Below, piece after piece: positions 8,552 to 17,446 of a DNA stretch of 64,000 bases. The notes under the pieces are model-generated. The model saw only the letters and a list, made by a program, of their open reading frames with translations. It was not told the origin of the DNA and searched no databases. Both the position numbers and the translations under genes were made by a program. Source of the DNA: Chitinimonas viridis (lineage in GTDB: Bacteria > Pseudomonadota > Gammaproteobacteria > Burkholderiales > Chitinimonadaceae); contig NZ_JAUFPU010000008.1 in the NCBI RefSeq assembly GCF_030409555.1, positions 268,034 to 332,033 of the forward strand, given 5' to 3'. The first letter of the stretch is position 1. Each line of letters starts with the position of its first letter.

Positions 8552-9871
8552 ATGGCGGATGACAGTCGATGTCCACGTATCGTGATCGTGGGTGGTGGCG
8601 CGGGGGGTCTGGAGTTGGCCAGCCGTTTGGGCGACCGCCTGGGTAAACGGGGGCGCGCCGAGGTACTGCTGGTCGATGCCAGTCGTACCCATATCTGGAA
8701 ACCCATACTGCACCAGCTGGCTGCGGGCAGCTATGACAGCCACGCTGAAGAAATTGAATATCTGGCCCAGGCACGCTGGCACCACTTCCGGTTTCGCCAA
8801 GGTCGCCTGGCAGGCTTGGACCGCGAAGCGCGGGAAATCCTGATAGCGCCGCTGCTGGATGCCGATGGCCGGGAGATCATCGCTGCCCAGCGTGTGGGGT
8901 ACGACTACCTGGTGCTGGCCGTGGGTAGCCAGACCAATGATTTCGGCACGCCCGGCGTGGCCGAGCACGCCATACGTCTGGATAACCCTGATGCCGCTCG
9001 GCGCTTTCACGAACGCCTGATTGACGCCTGTCTGCGTGCGCACAACCAGCCGGTCGAGGCAGGCAGGGGGCGCATGACGGTGGCCATTATCGGCGCTGGC
9101 GCCACCGGGGTGGAACTGGCGGCGGAGCTGCATGCGGCTGCGCAGGTACTGGTGAGCTTTGGGCTGGAGCATATCGACCCAGAGCAGGATCTCAAGATCG
9201 TGCTGGTGGAAGCCAGTCAGCGCATTCTGGCCGCCTTGCCTGAGCGCCTGTCGACCGCCGCAGCCGTTGAATTGCGCAAGCTGGCGATAGAGATACATAC
9301 CAATGAGCGGGTGGTGGAGGTGACCGAGGCCGGTGTGCGCATGGCGGGCGGCAGCTTTATTCCCAGCACCCTGACGGTCTGGGCGGCCGGCATCAAGGCG
9401 GCGGACTTTCTCAAGGAGATTGGCGGGCTGGAGACCAATCGCATTAACCAGCTGTTGGTGGCACCTACGCTGCAGACCACGCGCGATGAACGCATCTTTG
9501 CCTTTGGCGATTGTGCGGCCTGCCCCAATGGCCAAGGGGGCTGGGTACCGGCGCGGGCCCAGGCGGCACACCAGCAGGCTACCCTGCTGGCACGCAATAT
9601 AGAGCGCGCCCTGGCGGGCAAGCCGCTGAAGTCCTTTGCTTTTCAGGACTACGGCTCGCTGGTCTCACTTTCCACCTACTCTTCGGTCGGCTCGCTGATG
9701 GGCAGCCTAGCGCGGGGCAGCCTGTTTGTAGAGGGCCAATTGGCCAAGCTGATGTATTGGGGCCTGCACAAGCAGCATCAGCTCGCGCTGTCCGGCTTTA
9801 CCCGTACCTTGCTCATTACCTTGTCGGAGTGGCTGGACCGGGTGCACCGGCCCAAGATCAAGCTGCATTGA
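8552..9871 (+). CDS. ndh: Type II NADH dehydrogenase (NDH-2)
   Basis: A membrane-associated, non-proton-pumping NADH:quinone oxidoreductase with FAD. Two Rossmann signatures are present: VGGGAGGLELASRLG at about residue 15 for FAD and IIGAGATGVELAAEL at about residue 180 for NADH. The late FAD motif AFGDCAACP and a quinone-region AQAAHQQA motif follow. The C-terminal region with YWGLHKQHQLALSGF forms the amphipathic membrane-anchoring part. The 439 aa from ATG 8552 match family length; the frame is open upstream through the repeat copy, but that part is not conserved-looking. Confidence 0.9.
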   Translation: MADDSRCPRIVIVGGGAGGLELASRLGDRLGKRGRAEVLLVDASRTHIWKPILHQLAAGSYDSHAEEIEYLAQARWHHFRFRQGRLAGLDREAREILIAPLLDADGREIIAAQRVGYDYLVLAVGSQTNDFGTPGVAEHAIRLDNPDAARRFHERLIDACLRAHNQPVEAGRGRMTVAIIGAGATGVELAAELHAAAQVLVSFGLEHIDPEQDLKIVLVEASQRILAALPERLSTAAAVELRKLAIEIHTNERVVEVTEAGVRMAGGSFIPSTLTVWAAGIKAADFLKEIGGLETNRINQLLVAPTLQTTRDERIFAFGDCAACPNGQGGWVPARAQAAHQQATLLARNIERALAGKPLKSFAFQDYGSLVSLSTYSSVGSLMGSLARGSLFVEGQLAKLMYWGLHKQHQLALSGFTRTLLITLSEWLDRVHRPKIKLH

Positions 9872-9903
9872 TAGTGGGCCGCACAGGCAAACCGTTGATT
9901 AGC

Positions 9904-9933
9904 TTGCAGGGTTGACACTTTAGCGGCTAGAAT
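9904..9933 (+). promoter_or_regulatory. Candidate sigma-70 promoter for the rpsF operon
   Basis: TTGCAG at 9904-9909 and TAGAAT at 9928-9933 are separated by 18 bases and lie about 70 bases upstream of the rpsF ATG. A TTGACA hexamer at 9912 is too close to the -10 element to pair with it. This is a motif reading only. Confidence 0.4.
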
Positions 9934-9950
9934 GGTCGGCTTTCCACCTT

Positions 9951-9978
9951 GCCTTACCGTTACCGCATGACGGAAGGC
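9951..9978 (+). promoter_or_regulatory. Candidate S6:S18-responsive leader hairpin
   Basis: GCCTT (9951-9955) pairs with AAGGC (9974-9978). CCGT (9957-9960) pairs with ACGG (9970-9973). The loop TACCGCATG exposes a CCG trinucleotide. rpsF leaders in many bacteria bind the S6:S18 complex through a hairpin with an exposed CCG, giving feedback control. Location (5' leader of rpsF) and shape fit; the assignment is by analogy. Confidence 0.4.
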
Positions 9979-10001
9979 TGATTAATCCGCAAGGAGATCA
10001 C

Positions 10002-10373
10002 ATGCGACACTACGAAATCGTGTTCATCGTGCATCCCGATCAAAGCGAGCAAGTGCCCGCCATGATCGAGCGCTACAAGACGATGATTACCAACGACGGC
10101 GGCAAGATCCATCGCCTCGAAGACTGGGGCCGTCGCCAGATGGCTTACCCGATTCAAAAGATGCACAAGGCACACTACGTGCTGATGAACATCGAAATCG
10201 GTCAAGGCACCCTGGACGAACTGGAACACGCGTTCAAGTTCAACGACGCTGTGCTGCGCCACCTCACCCTGAAGACCGAGCGTGCTGTTACTGAGGCATC
10301 GCCGATGATGAAGGAAGAGAAGTCCAAGTCGCTGACCACGGCTCCTGAAGCCAAGGAAGCGGCAGCAGCCTGA
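10002..10373 (+). CDS. rpsF: 30S ribosomal protein S6
   Basis: S6 binds 16S rRNA with S18 in the platform of the small subunit. The N-terminus [25 protein letters not shown] and the segment [28 protein letters not shown] are diagnostic. The C-terminal tail (residues 95-123) is Lys/Glu/Ala-rich, as in other betaproteobacteria. A strong AAGGAG precedes the ATG. It is the first gene of the conserved rpsF-priB-rpsR-rplI operon. Confidence 0.97.
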   Translation: MRHYEIVFIVHPDQSEQVPAMIERYKTMITNDGGKIHRLEDWGRRQMAYPIQKMHKAHYVLMNIEIGQGTLDELEHAFKFNDAVLRHLTLKTERAVTEASPMMKEEKSKSLTTAPEAKEAAAA

Positions 10374-10387
10374 TCAGGCCTACTGGC

Positions 10388-10696
10388 TTGAGCGCGCGCA
10401 ACCAGGTCGTGGCCCACGGCCAAGTGCTCGATCTCCAGCCCTTGCGTTACACCCCGGCCGGCATTCCGGCGGTTGAATTCAAGCTCATGCATGAATCAAC
10501 CCAGACGGAAGCCGGAGCTGAGCGGCAAATACAGTGCGAAATGCCCTGTGTATGCCTGGGTGATAAGGCCAAGGGGTTGGCGAGCCTGGCGGAGGGGTCG
10601 GAAATCCTGATCAAGGGTTTCCTGGCCGGACGCAGTCAGCGCTACAAGCACAGCCTGGTTCTGCACATAACCGACTGGAAGCGTGTCACCGAATAA
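10388..10696 (+). CDS. priB: Primosomal replication protein N (PriB)
   Basis: PriB is a dimeric OB-fold single-strand DNA binding protein that helps PriA restart stalled forks. The 102-aa product shows the single OB domain: VVAHGQVLDLQPLRYTPAGIPAVEFKLMHES, then the strand region SEILIKGFLAGRSQRYKHSLVLHITDWK. The gene starts with TTG (10388), a rare start consistent with low expression inside a ribosomal operon. Its place between rpsF and rpsR is the conserved one. Confidence 0.93.
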   Translation: MSARNQVVAHGQVLDLQPLRYTPAGIPAVEFKLMHESTQTEAGAERQIQCEMPCVCLGDKAKGLASLAEGSEILIKGFLAGRSQRYKHSLVLHITDWKRVTE

Positions 10697-10738
10697 ATCG
10701 TGCGCGGTTCCACAGTTTTCTGAATTCAAGAGGTCATC

Positions 10739-10966
10739 ATGTCCCGTCATCTGTTCAAGCGTCGCAAGTTTTGCCGCTTCACCGCCGAAGGCATCAAGGA
10801 AGTTGATTACAAAGACGTCAACTTGCTGAAGGATTTCATCAACGAGAACGGCAAGATCATCCCGGCTCGTATCACTGGCACCAAGGCCCGCTATCAGCGT
10901 CAGTTGTCCGACGCCATCAAGCGCGCGCGCTTCCTGGCGCTGATGCCTTACACCGACAAGCACTAA
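10739..10966 (+). CDS. rpsR: 30S ribosomal protein S18
   Basis: S18 is a small basic protein (75 aa) that partners S6 on the platform. The sequence [20 protein letters not shown] and the C-terminal [27 protein letters not shown] are the family signature. AAGAGGT lies just before the ATG. It is 42 bases after priB and 15 bases before rplI, within the same operon. Confidence 0.97.
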   Translation: MSRHLFKRRKFCRFTAEGIKEVDYKDVNLLKDFINENGKIIPARITGTKARYQRQLSDAIKRARFLALMPYTDKH

Positions 10967-10981
10967 GCCGGAGCCGCCAAC

Positions 10982-11428
10982 ATGCAAATCATTCTGCTCG
11001 AAAAAGTCGCAAACCTGGGTACCCTGGGCGACATCGTCAAGGTCAAGGATGGCTACGCCCGTAACTTCCTGATCCCCCAAGGCAAGGCCAAGCGTGCAAC
11101 CGACGCTAACCTGAAGGCTTTTGAAGCCCGCCGTGCCGATCTGGAAAAGCAACAAGCCGAGATCCTGGCTGGTGCCCAAGCCCGTGCCGAGAAGCTGGTC
11201 GACTTCGCTGTCACCATCTCGCAAAAGGCTGGTGTGGATGGCCGTCTGTTCGGTTCCGTCACCAACCACGACATCGCTGAAGCCATTTCCGCTGCTGGCG
11301 TGCCGGTGGTGAAGATGGAAGTGCGTCTGCCAGAAGGCCCGTTCAAGGCCATCGGCGAATACGATGTGGTCATTGCTCTGCACCACGACGTAACGGCCAA
11401 CGTGAAGGTTACGGTGGTTGGCGCCTAA
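10982..11428 (+). CDS. rplI: 50S ribosomal protein L9
   Basis: L9 has an N-terminal rRNA-binding domain ([36 protein letters not shown]), a long connecting helix (about residues 40-75) and a C-terminal domain ([18 protein letters not shown]...). The 148-aa length is standard. The gene closes the rpsF operon and is followed by a terminator. Confidence 0.97.
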   Translation: MQIILLEKVANLGTLGDIVKVKDGYARNFLIPQGKAKRATDANLKAFEARRADLEKQQAEILAGAQARAEKLVDFAVTISQKAGVDGRLFGSVTNHDIAEAISAAGVPVVKMEVRLPEGPFKAIGEYDVVIALHHDVTANVKVTVVGA

Positions 11429-11452
11429 TCAGCGCAGCTGGTAGTAAACAAG

Positions 11453-11484
11453 AAAAGGGATTCGGCTAGCCGGGTCCCTTTTTT
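11453..11484 (+). terminator. Rho-independent terminator after rplI
   Basis: AAAGGGA (11454-11460) pairs with TCCCTTT (11475-11481), with an inner palindrome CGGCTAGCCG, and is followed by a run of T to 11484. It lies about 25 bases after the rplI stop. Confidence 0.88.
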
Positions 11485-11629
11485 GTTGCCTGCATGTTTT
11501 ACCTGTCGCAGCCGCGCCCGAGATTCTATACTTCGCGAGCGCGAAAACCGGCATGGCCGATGGGGAAGCCACCACGTTGTACCCCGGCCAACCCCGACAC
11601 CCCGTCGCGCCAAACACTGAAGTGTATTG

Positions 11630-13435
11630 ATGAGCAATAAGCTGACCAATCCGACCGATATTGCGCGCGAGACGCTCAAGCAGCTCGCCGTCCGCCGCGT
11701 TGCGCCCACCCCCGAGCGCTACGAGGAACTCTATTACGAAATCTCTGACGGCAAGGCACGGCCTTCTGGCGGTGCCAATCTGCTGGTGGTGGAGATGGCG
11801 GCAGCGTTGCGCAAGCTACCCCGGCAGACACCGGAGCTGTTGCGTGACCTGGCCCTGATAGAAAAGGCTGCCAGCCAGGGCGATTGGAGCAGCATACCGC
11901 CCATGCTGATGCAGGCCATTGAATCCCAGGGTGGACAGGCCAGCCTGGTGCGTGCCTGGGCAGAGTTGATACGCGAGCTGGTGACGCAATGGGATTTGCG
12001 CAGCCCGCATTTCACTCATTCGCGAAAGCAGGAGTCGCTGGCCAAGGTTTTGCTGAATTTCGGCAACTATCCCAGCCTGTTGAACGAAAAATTGGATGCA
12101 TTGGTGCGCAGCTGGGCCGATGGCTCGGGCGGGGCGGGCGATATTGAACCGGTTTCTGGCGCGCCGGCCGAAGCTGCGGCGCAGGTGGATGCGGCACCCG
12201 CCAAGACAGTGGCAGCTGCGATCGATTGGCACCACTGGCGCGAAATGCTGGTGACCTCGCTGCGGCTGGGTATTGCCGAGCGATTGCAAACCTACCCGGA
12301 TCTGGCTGAAGAGGCCATGAGCCTGGCCCAGGCGGCCGAGGCTGTGTCCAGCGAGCAGGGCCTGGAGTTCCTGGCGCAGCGGCTCAAGAAGTTCTGGGTA
12401 CAGCTCGAGCTCAAGAGCGAACGTGACAGCCGTATCTCCACAGGCTTGATCAATCTGCTGCTGTTGCTGACCGACAATCTCGCCGCCCTGTCGGGTGATG
12501 ATACCTGGGTGCAGGGCCAGATCGCCGTGGTCCGCGATATCCTGGCCCAGCCCTTGAGTATGAATCGCTTGTACGAAGCCGAGGTGGGCTTCAAGGAAGT
12601 GGTCATCAAGCAGGGGCAGCTGCGGCACAGCCTGGACGAAACCCAGGAAGCCCTCAAGAGCATGATCTCCCTGTTTATCGACCGCCTGGGTAGCATGGCG
12701 GATACCACTGGGGGCTATCACGACAAGATCGAGGTCTACGCAGACCGTATTGAAGCTACCCAGGGCATAGGGGACCTCAAGCAGCTGCTGGACGAACTGA
12801 TGCAGGATACCCGCGTGATGCAGCTGGATATGGCACGTTCACGCGAAGATCTATTGGCAGCCCGTGCCAAGGCCGAGGCGGCAGATGGCAGGGTGAAGGA
12901 GCTGGAGGCGGAGCTGCGGGCCATCAGCGAGAAGGTGCGCGAGGATCAACTGACCGGCGCCTTGAACCGGCGTGGTTTTGACGAGGCCTTTGCCACTGAG
13001 ATCGCCCGCATGGAGCGGAGTGGCAAGCCGCTGTGCCTGGCCCTGCTCGATATCGACAACTTCAAGAAGCTGAATGATCAACGCGGACACCAGGCAGGTG
13101 ATGACGCCTTGATTCATCTGGTGCAGGTGATCAAGGATGTGTTGCGGCCTACCGATACCATCGCCCGCTACGGCGGAGAGGAATTCGTTGTGCTGATGCC
13201 GGAGTCGGTGCTGAGTGAGTCGGCCAATGTCATGCGGCGGGTACAGCGCGAGCTGACCAAGCGCTTCTTCCTGCACAACAACGAGCGTGTACTGATCACC
13301 TTCTCGGCTGGCGTTACCCGCTTTATCAAGGGCGAGGATCAAGAAGCGGCGGTGGAGCGGGCTGACCAGGCCATGTATGAGGCCAAGAAATCCGGCAAGA
13401 ACCAGGTCAATGTGGCCGAGCCTCCCAAGGGCTGA
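11630..13435 (+). CDS. Diguanylate cyclase with a long N-terminal helical region
   Basis: The 601-aa product has a large N-terminal region (about 1-425) of predicted helices with no recognised domain, and a coiled stretch just before a GGDEF domain (about 440-600). The active site is GGEEF at 515-519, an accepted catalytic variant. An RxxD inhibitory site (RPTD, 506-509) lies exactly five residues before it, so product inhibition by c-di-GMP is expected. The domain begins DQLTGALNRRGFDEAF. No transmembrane segment was seen, so it is probably cytoplasmic. ATG 11630 is preferred over the adjacent TTG. A PilZ protein is encoded 7 kb upstream, but functional linkage is not implied. Confidence 0.9.
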   Translation: MSNKLTNPTDIARETLKQLAVRRVAPTPERYEELYYEISDGKARPSGGANLLVVEMAAALRKLPRQTPELLRDLALIEKAASQGDWSSIPPMLMQAIESQGGQASLVRAWAELIRELVTQWDLRSPHFTHSRKQESLAKVLLNFGNYPSLLNEKLDALVRSWADGSGGAGDIEPVSGAPAEAAAQVDAAPAKTVAAAIDWHHWREMLVTSLRLGIAERLQTYPDLAEEAMSLAQAAEAVSSEQGLEFLAQRLKKFWVQLELKSERDSRISTGLINLLLLLTDNLAALSGDDTWVQGQIAVVRDILAQPLSMNRLYEAEVGFKEVVIKQGQLRHSLDETQEALKSMISLFIDRLGSMADTTGGYHDKIEVYADRIEATQGIGDLKQLLDELMQDTRVMQLDMARSREDLLAARAKAEAADGRVKELEAELRAISEKVREDQLTGALNRRGFDEAFATEIARMERSGKPLCLALLDIDNFKKLNDQRGHQAGDDALIHLVQVIKDVLRPTDTIARYGGEEFVVLMPESVLSESANVMRRVQRELTKRFFLHNNERVLITFSAGVTRFIKGEDQEAAVERADQAMYEAKKSGKNQVNVAEPPKG

Positions 13436-13561
13436 CAGGTGGCTTGCTGGGTGCGGCATGGGGGCGGGGCTCAGGGGAGAGCCAACTGGTTCAGGCTGTG
13501 CTGGCGTTTAGCGCCAGGGTCGCCGTCCATCAATACCTTAAGTTCCTGACAGGCGCTAGGC

Positions 13562-14113
13562 ATGGAAGCAGTCAATCCCTATGACAGCCCCACCAGTGAT
13601 CTGGCGACTACCGAAGGTAGCCACTACACACCGCGCTTCTGGGCCCTGGGCGGCCGCTTAGGTCGGTTGCGCTATCTGGCATACAGTCTGGCGATGGGTG
13701 CCTTGGGCTTTGTGCTGTTTATTGCCAGCGTGGTGGCCTTGAGCATGATCATCAGCGGTGGCGATATGGTCATGGTGGTCATGGGGCTGGATTGGCTAGC
13801 TGGCATAGCCGGCCAGCTGGTGATCGCTGGTCGCCGGCTACATGATCTGGGACGCAGCCGCTGGTGGTTGCTGCTGTGCCTGTTGCCACTCATTAATCTG
13901 CTACTGCTGGCCTACCTGATTTTTGCCCCAGGGCAGCCCCACGCCAATCGCTTTGGCCCAGCACCGGTGGCGAATGGTGTTGGTGTGATCGTGGCAGCCT
14001 GCCTGGTACCCATGGTGGCCGTGTTGTTAGGGCTGCTCGGGGTGCTGGCCGTGCAGCAGTACCAGTCCTTGGAGCGGCATTCCCGCAATCTGCCGGCGGC
14101 GCCGCGCAACTAG
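13562..14113 (+). CDS. DUF805 membrane protein, paralogue 1
   Basis: A 183-aa membrane protein with an N-terminal NPYDSPTSDL segment, a hydrophilic RFWALGGRLGRLRYLAYS entry and three or four transmembrane helices. The DUF805 signature is AGRRLHDLGRSRWWLLLCLLPLINLLLLAYLIFAPGQPHANRFG, and a final hydrophobic helix ends AVQQYQ. It is clearly paralogous to the next gene. The function of DUF805 proteins is not established; they are inner-membrane proteins sometimes linked to stress. Confidence 0.85.
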   Translation: MEAVNPYDSPTSDLATTEGSHYTPRFWALGGRLGRLRYLAYSLAMGALGFVLFIASVVALSMIISGGDMVMVVMGLDWLAGIAGQLVIAGRRLHDLGRSRWWLLLCLLPLINLLLLAYLIFAPGQPHANRFGPAPVANGVGVIVAACLVPMVAVLLGLLGVLAVQQYQSLERHSRNLPAAPRN

Positions 14114-14242
14114 TTTGTGGGGCTTTGGGTACACCGTGCTTCGGCTTCTGTGGTGCGCCGCATGCCTATGATAAATTCCCGCCTTGCCTGCGGACTGGCA
14201 GTCTGCTGGTGATATCCCTCATATTTTTCATCTGGTGTGCTC

Positions 14243-14818
14243 ATGACGACTAACAATCCCTATCACAGCCCTAATGCCCAACTTGATCAATTTGATGATC
14301 AGGAAACCTATAGCCCGCGCTTTTTCTCGGTGGATGGCAGGCTCGGTCGCGTGCGCTACATCGCCTACACCATGGGTGCGACGCTGCTGGGCTATCTGCT
14401 GATTGCTGTGGCCGGCGCCGCCGCGATAGGCAGTGAGACCTTGGGCATCCTACTGATGGGTGTGGCGGTCTTCCTGATGCTTGCCGCAACTATCGTGGTT
14501 GTCGGCCGGCGCCTGCACGACCTGGACATGAGCCGCTGGTTTTCGCTGCTCATGCTGGTGCCCCTGATCAACACGTTGTTTGGTCTGTATCTGATGTTTG
14601 CACCTGGTACCAAGGGGCGTAACCGCTTCGGCCCCATGCCCGAGCAGAACGGCAGGAGCGTTATCGTGGTGGCGTGTATTGTCCCGGCAGTGGCTATCAT
14701 CGGTATCCTGGCGGCCATTGCCATACCTCAGTATGCCGAGTACACCAAGCGAGCCAAGGCGGCACAGCAGCAAGGACAACCTGCTGCGCCAGCGCAGATA
14801 CCCGAGGCCTCGGAGTAA
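14243..14818 (+). CDS. DUF805 membrane protein, paralogue 2
   Basis: This 191-aa protein repeats the plan of its neighbour: NPYHSPNAQL, RFFSVDGRLGRVRYIAYT, transmembrane helices, VGRRLHDLDMSRWFSLLMLVPLINTLFGLYLMFAPGTKGRNRFGP. A C-terminal helix AIIGILAAIAIPQYAEYTKRAKAAQQ resembles the hydrophobic stretch of type IV pilin-like proteins. The tail is Gln/Pro-rich. The ATG at 14243 (MTTNNPYHSP) aligns with paralogue 1. The pair probably arose by tandem duplication. Confidence 0.85.
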   Translation: MTTNNPYHSPNAQLDQFDDQETYSPRFFSVDGRLGRVRYIAYTMGATLLGYLLIAVAGAAAIGSETLGILLMGVAVFLMLAATIVVVGRRLHDLDMSRWFSLLMLVPLINTLFGLYLMFAPGTKGRNRFGPMPEQNGRSVIVVACIVPAVAIIGILAAIAIPQYAEYTKRAKAAQQQGQPAAPAQIPEASE

Positions 14819-14872
14819 GACCTGGAACAGGCTCTTAGGTGCCGGGAGGGGCGGACTGAGGCCAGGCCCCGT

Positions 14873-15340
14873 CTAAATCACCCCACCGGCAAATCCGTGC
14901 TGCCGCCATGCCTCAAACACGGTTACTGCTACTGCATTGGACAGATTGAGGCTGCGATTGTCGGGCCGCATGGGTAGTTTGATGCGGCGATCGGCGGCAA
15001 AGCCATCGCGCAGGCCTGCCGGCAGGCCGGCGGACTCCTGGCCGAACAAAAAAGCATCGCCGGGCTGGTAGGCTACTTGGTCGAAGCGGGTAGACCCTTT
15101 GGTGGTCATGGCAAAAATCCGCCGCCCGGCAAAGGCGGCCTGGCAGGCCTCCCAGTTCTCATGTACCTGCATCTGTGCATACTCGTGGTAATCCAGCCCG
15201 GCGCGACGCAGCTTGGCATCATCGAGTGGAAAACCCAGTGGCTTGACCAAATGCAGTTCGCAGCCGGTATTGGCGCATAGCCGTATGACGTTGCCGGTGT
15301 TAGGTGGGATTTCGGGCTGGAACAGGATGACGGCGAACAT
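14873..15340 (-). CDS. trmL: tRNA (cytidine(34)-2'-O)-methyltransferase
   Basis: TrmL methylates the 2'-OH of the wobble base of leucine tRNAs using SAM. The 155-aa protein is a SPOUT-fold enzyme. Visible motifs are MFAVILFQPEIPPNTGNVIRLCANTGCELHLVKPLGF, the SAM-binding knot LFGQESAGLP, and IKLPMRPDNRSLNLSNAVAVTVFEAWRQ. ATG 15340 is the family start; the frame is open upstream but lacks conservation. It is convergent with the DUF805 pair. Confidence 0.93.
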   Translation of the reverse strand: MFAVILFQPEIPPNTGNVIRLCANTGCELHLVKPLGFPLDDAKLRRAGLDYHEYAQMQVHENWEACQAAFAGRRIFAMTTKGSTRFDQVAYQPGDAFLFGQESAGLPAGLRDGFAADRRIKLPMRPDNRSLNLSNAVAVTVFEAWRQHGFAGGVI

Positions 15341-15461
15341 GGTGTGCGGATCTGGGTTGCAGGGTGGGGCATGATAGCAGTGCGCAGTCTGTTGGCACCG
15401 ACGTCGATGGGCCACCACGCTGCGCTCGAGGCGTGTGGCTGACCCCATTATATCCTTCAGC

Positions 15462-15971
15462 TTAGCCGGCCAGCTTGCCGCGCAGGGCATCGGGCAGGCC
15501 ATCGTGGTCACCTAGTGGCCGCTTGGGGTGATCTGGCCACCACAAACCACCTATCTCGGCATTACGCTCAGGATGCAGGGGGTAGTGCACCTGATTGTCG
15601 CTGCGCCGGGTATCGCCGACGACCAGCAGGCGCACAGTGGCATCGGTGTTATTGATGAAGGTGTGCGCCAGGCCATCGCCGGGTTTGAAACCGACACCGT
15701 CGCCGGGCGCCAGCCGGTGTAGCTCGCCGTCCAGCCAGACATCCGGCGTGCCTTCAATCACATAGGCAAATTCTTCTTCTGTGCTCTCGGCGTGAGGCCA
15801 TGACGTGCGGCTACCGGGCGGCAGGGTTTCATGGTGTATGCCCAAACGGCTGAGGCCGAATACCCTGCCGAAGGGTGAGCCTAGGCTCAGTGATTCGGTG
15901 CTGCCGGGATAGTGGCCGGCCTCGGTTTCCTGTATCTCGGTGTAGTGCTTGATGCAGTCGGGTCTGCGCAT
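15462..15971 (-). CDS. Cupin domain protein
   Basis: A 169-aa cytoplasmic protein with a cupin beta-barrel. The first motif is SWPHAESTEEEFAYVIEGTPDVWLDGE (metal-ligand His, Glu, Glu) and the second is PGDGLAHTFINNTD. The C-terminal part HYPLHPERNAEIGGLWWPDHPKRPLGDHDGLP is characteristic of a conserved family of proteobacterial cupins that are usually annotated without a function. ATG 15971 starts MRRPDCIKHYTEIQE; longer upstream frames lack support. Confidence 0.8.
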   Translation of the reverse strand: MRRPDCIKHYTEIQETEAGHYPGSTESLSLGSPFGRVFGLSRLGIHHETLPPGSRTSWPHAESTEEEFAYVIEGTPDVWLDGELHRLAPGDGVGFKPGDGLAHTFINNTDATVRLLVVGDTRRSDNQVHYPLHPERNAEIGGLWWPDHPKRPLGDHDGLPDALRGKLAG

Positions 15972-16024
15972 GGTAGGTGTACTCTGGGTTGATTTTGGAC
16001 GCAGGGCTAGGCGGGTGGCCGCCC

Positions 16025-16705
16025 CTACAGGGTACGGGCCAGTACCCAGCAGTCTACCCGCCGGGCGCCGGCTTTTTTCAAGGCGTGGGCCAGTTCGTTC
16101 AGGCTGGCGCCTGTCGTCATGACATCGTCCACCAGGGCAATATGCTGGCCTGCCACCTTGCCCTGCACTGCAAATGCACCCCGTATGGCACGTTGGCGTT
16201 CGTCGTGCGGCAAGCTGGCCTGGGGCGGGGTGAGCTTGATGCGGGCAACGGCTTGGTCGGCCAAGGGCAGTTGGCGCCATCTGCCCAACTGCCTGGCCAG
16301 CTCCTGCGATTGGTTGAACCCCCGCTCGCGCAGGCGGGTAGGGTGCAGGGGCATGGGCAATAGCATATCGGGTCGGTCTACGCCCTCGGTAGCCTGCAGC
16401 AGGCCGTGGGCCAAGGCATGGGTCAGTTCCAACTGGCTGCGGTATTTGTAGGCAGGAATCAGCCTGTCCACGGGCCAGCCGTAGCGCCATGCCGCAGTGG
16501 TCCGGTCAAACGCAGGCGGGGTCTTGATGCAAGCGCCACAGTGGCTGCCGTGCAGCGTTGGTATGGCGCACACCGGACATTGCTCGCCACCATGCCAAGG
16601 TAGCTCGGCATGGCAGGGCAGGCACAGGCTGCGCGCACCGCTGTGGTCGCCGCACAGCAGGCAGGATTGTGGCAATAGCCGGTTGACGAGGCTGGACCAG
16701 ACCAT
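16025..16705 (-). CDS. comF: ComF family phosphoribosyltransferase-like protein
   Basis: ComF proteins (GntX in enterics) take part in DNA uptake and use of extracellular DNA in competent bacteria. The 226-aa product has N-terminal zinc-ribbon cysteines (CLLCG, CLPCH, CPVC, CGAC at about residues 15-60) and a phosphoribosyltransferase domain with YKYRSQLELTHALA, PMPLHPTRLRERGFNQSQELAR and the PRPP motif ALVDDVMTTGASLNE. ATG 16705 gives the normal length. The presence of PilZ in the window fits a pilus- and competence-capable cell, by inference. Confidence 0.9.
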   Translation of the reverse strand: MVWSSLVNRLLPQSCLLCGDHSGARSLCLPCHAELPWHGGEQCPVCAIPTLHGSHCGACIKTPPAFDRTTAAWRYGWPVDRLIPAYKYRSQLELTHALAHGLLQATEGVDRPDMLLPMPLHPTRLRERGFNQSQELARQLGRWRQLPLADQAVARIKLTPPQASLPHDERQRAIRGAFAVQGKVAGQHIALVDDVMTTGASLNELAHALKKAGARRVDCWVLARTL

Positions 16706-16798
16706 ACGGGCGTTTCTCTTGCTTGGCTTGCGGGCATTCTGCCGGCTTTGTGCCCGGAACAGAAGCCGCTGCAATCGCCAGGGCTTGGTAGCCACCTA

Positions 16799-17446
16799 TC
16801 AGCCTGCTTTGCGCAAGGTCAGGTTGATGCGCTGCTCGCCCAGCACGGGGTGCAGGCCAGCCTTGAGTGGCGCCACGCCATGGTAGTGACGGCGGGCTGG
16901 GCCACCCCACACCACGATATCGCCATGGCTGAGCGGGATACGCAGTATTGGGTCGGTGCGGCGCGCGCCGCCAAACAGAAAGGTTGCCGGCAAGCCCAGC
17001 GAGACGGACACGATGGGTTGGGTGAAATCACGCTCGTCCTTATCCTGGTGCAGTGACAGGCGGGTGCCCGCCAGATAGCGGTTGATCAGGCAGGCATCGG
17101 GCTCGAACCCGGCAAAGCCCGCCAGATCCGCGGCCTGCGCTGCCAGTTGCTGCAAGGATGGCGGCATGGCAGGCCAGGGCTGGTCGCTGGTGGGGTCTTG
17201 CGCGCTGTATCGATAGCCATGGCGGTCGCTGATCCAGCCCAAGTGGCCACAATTGCTCATGGCGACCGACATGGTCTGGCCGCCCGGTGTGAGCATATGG
17301 CGCAGTGGTGCCGCCACCAGCAGTTGAGCCACGGTTGCCAGCAGGCTGTCGGCTTGCATCAGGGCTTGGCTGCGCAATACCACGGCGCCTGGTATCAGTT
17401 GTTCCTGCCAGATGGCGGGTTGATCGGCAAACAGGTCGGGTGTCAT
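16799..17446 (-). CDS. alkB: DNA oxidative demethylase AlkB
   Basis: AlkB is an Fe(II)/2-oxoglutarate dioxygenase that removes N1-methyladenine and N3-methylcytosine lesions. The 215-aa protein shows CLINRYLAGTRLSLHQDKDE with the HxD iron ligands, the distal His in RRHYHGVAPL, and RINLTLRKAG with the two arginines that bind 2-oxoglutarate. The N-terminal part GGQTMSVAMSNCGHLGWISDRHGYRYS forms the nucleotide lid. It starts at ATG 17446, opposite and divergent to the arsenic-associated operon at 17802. Confidence 0.93.
   Translation of the reverse strand: MTPDLFADQPAIWQEQLIPGAVVLRSQALMQADSLLATVAQLLVAAPLRHMLTPGGQTMSVAMSNCGHLGWISDRHGYRYSAQDPTSDQPWPAMPPSLQQLAAQAADLAGFAGFEPDACLINRYLAGTRLSLHQDKDERDFTQPIVSVSLGLPATFLFGGARRTDPILRIPLSHGDIVVWGGPARRHYHGVAPLKAGLHPVLGEQRINLTLRKAG

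Noticed and set aside
8537..9571. Long - strand frame opposite the NADH dehydrogenase gene
   Set aside because: Antisense shadow; the + strand protein has intact FAD and NADH motifs.
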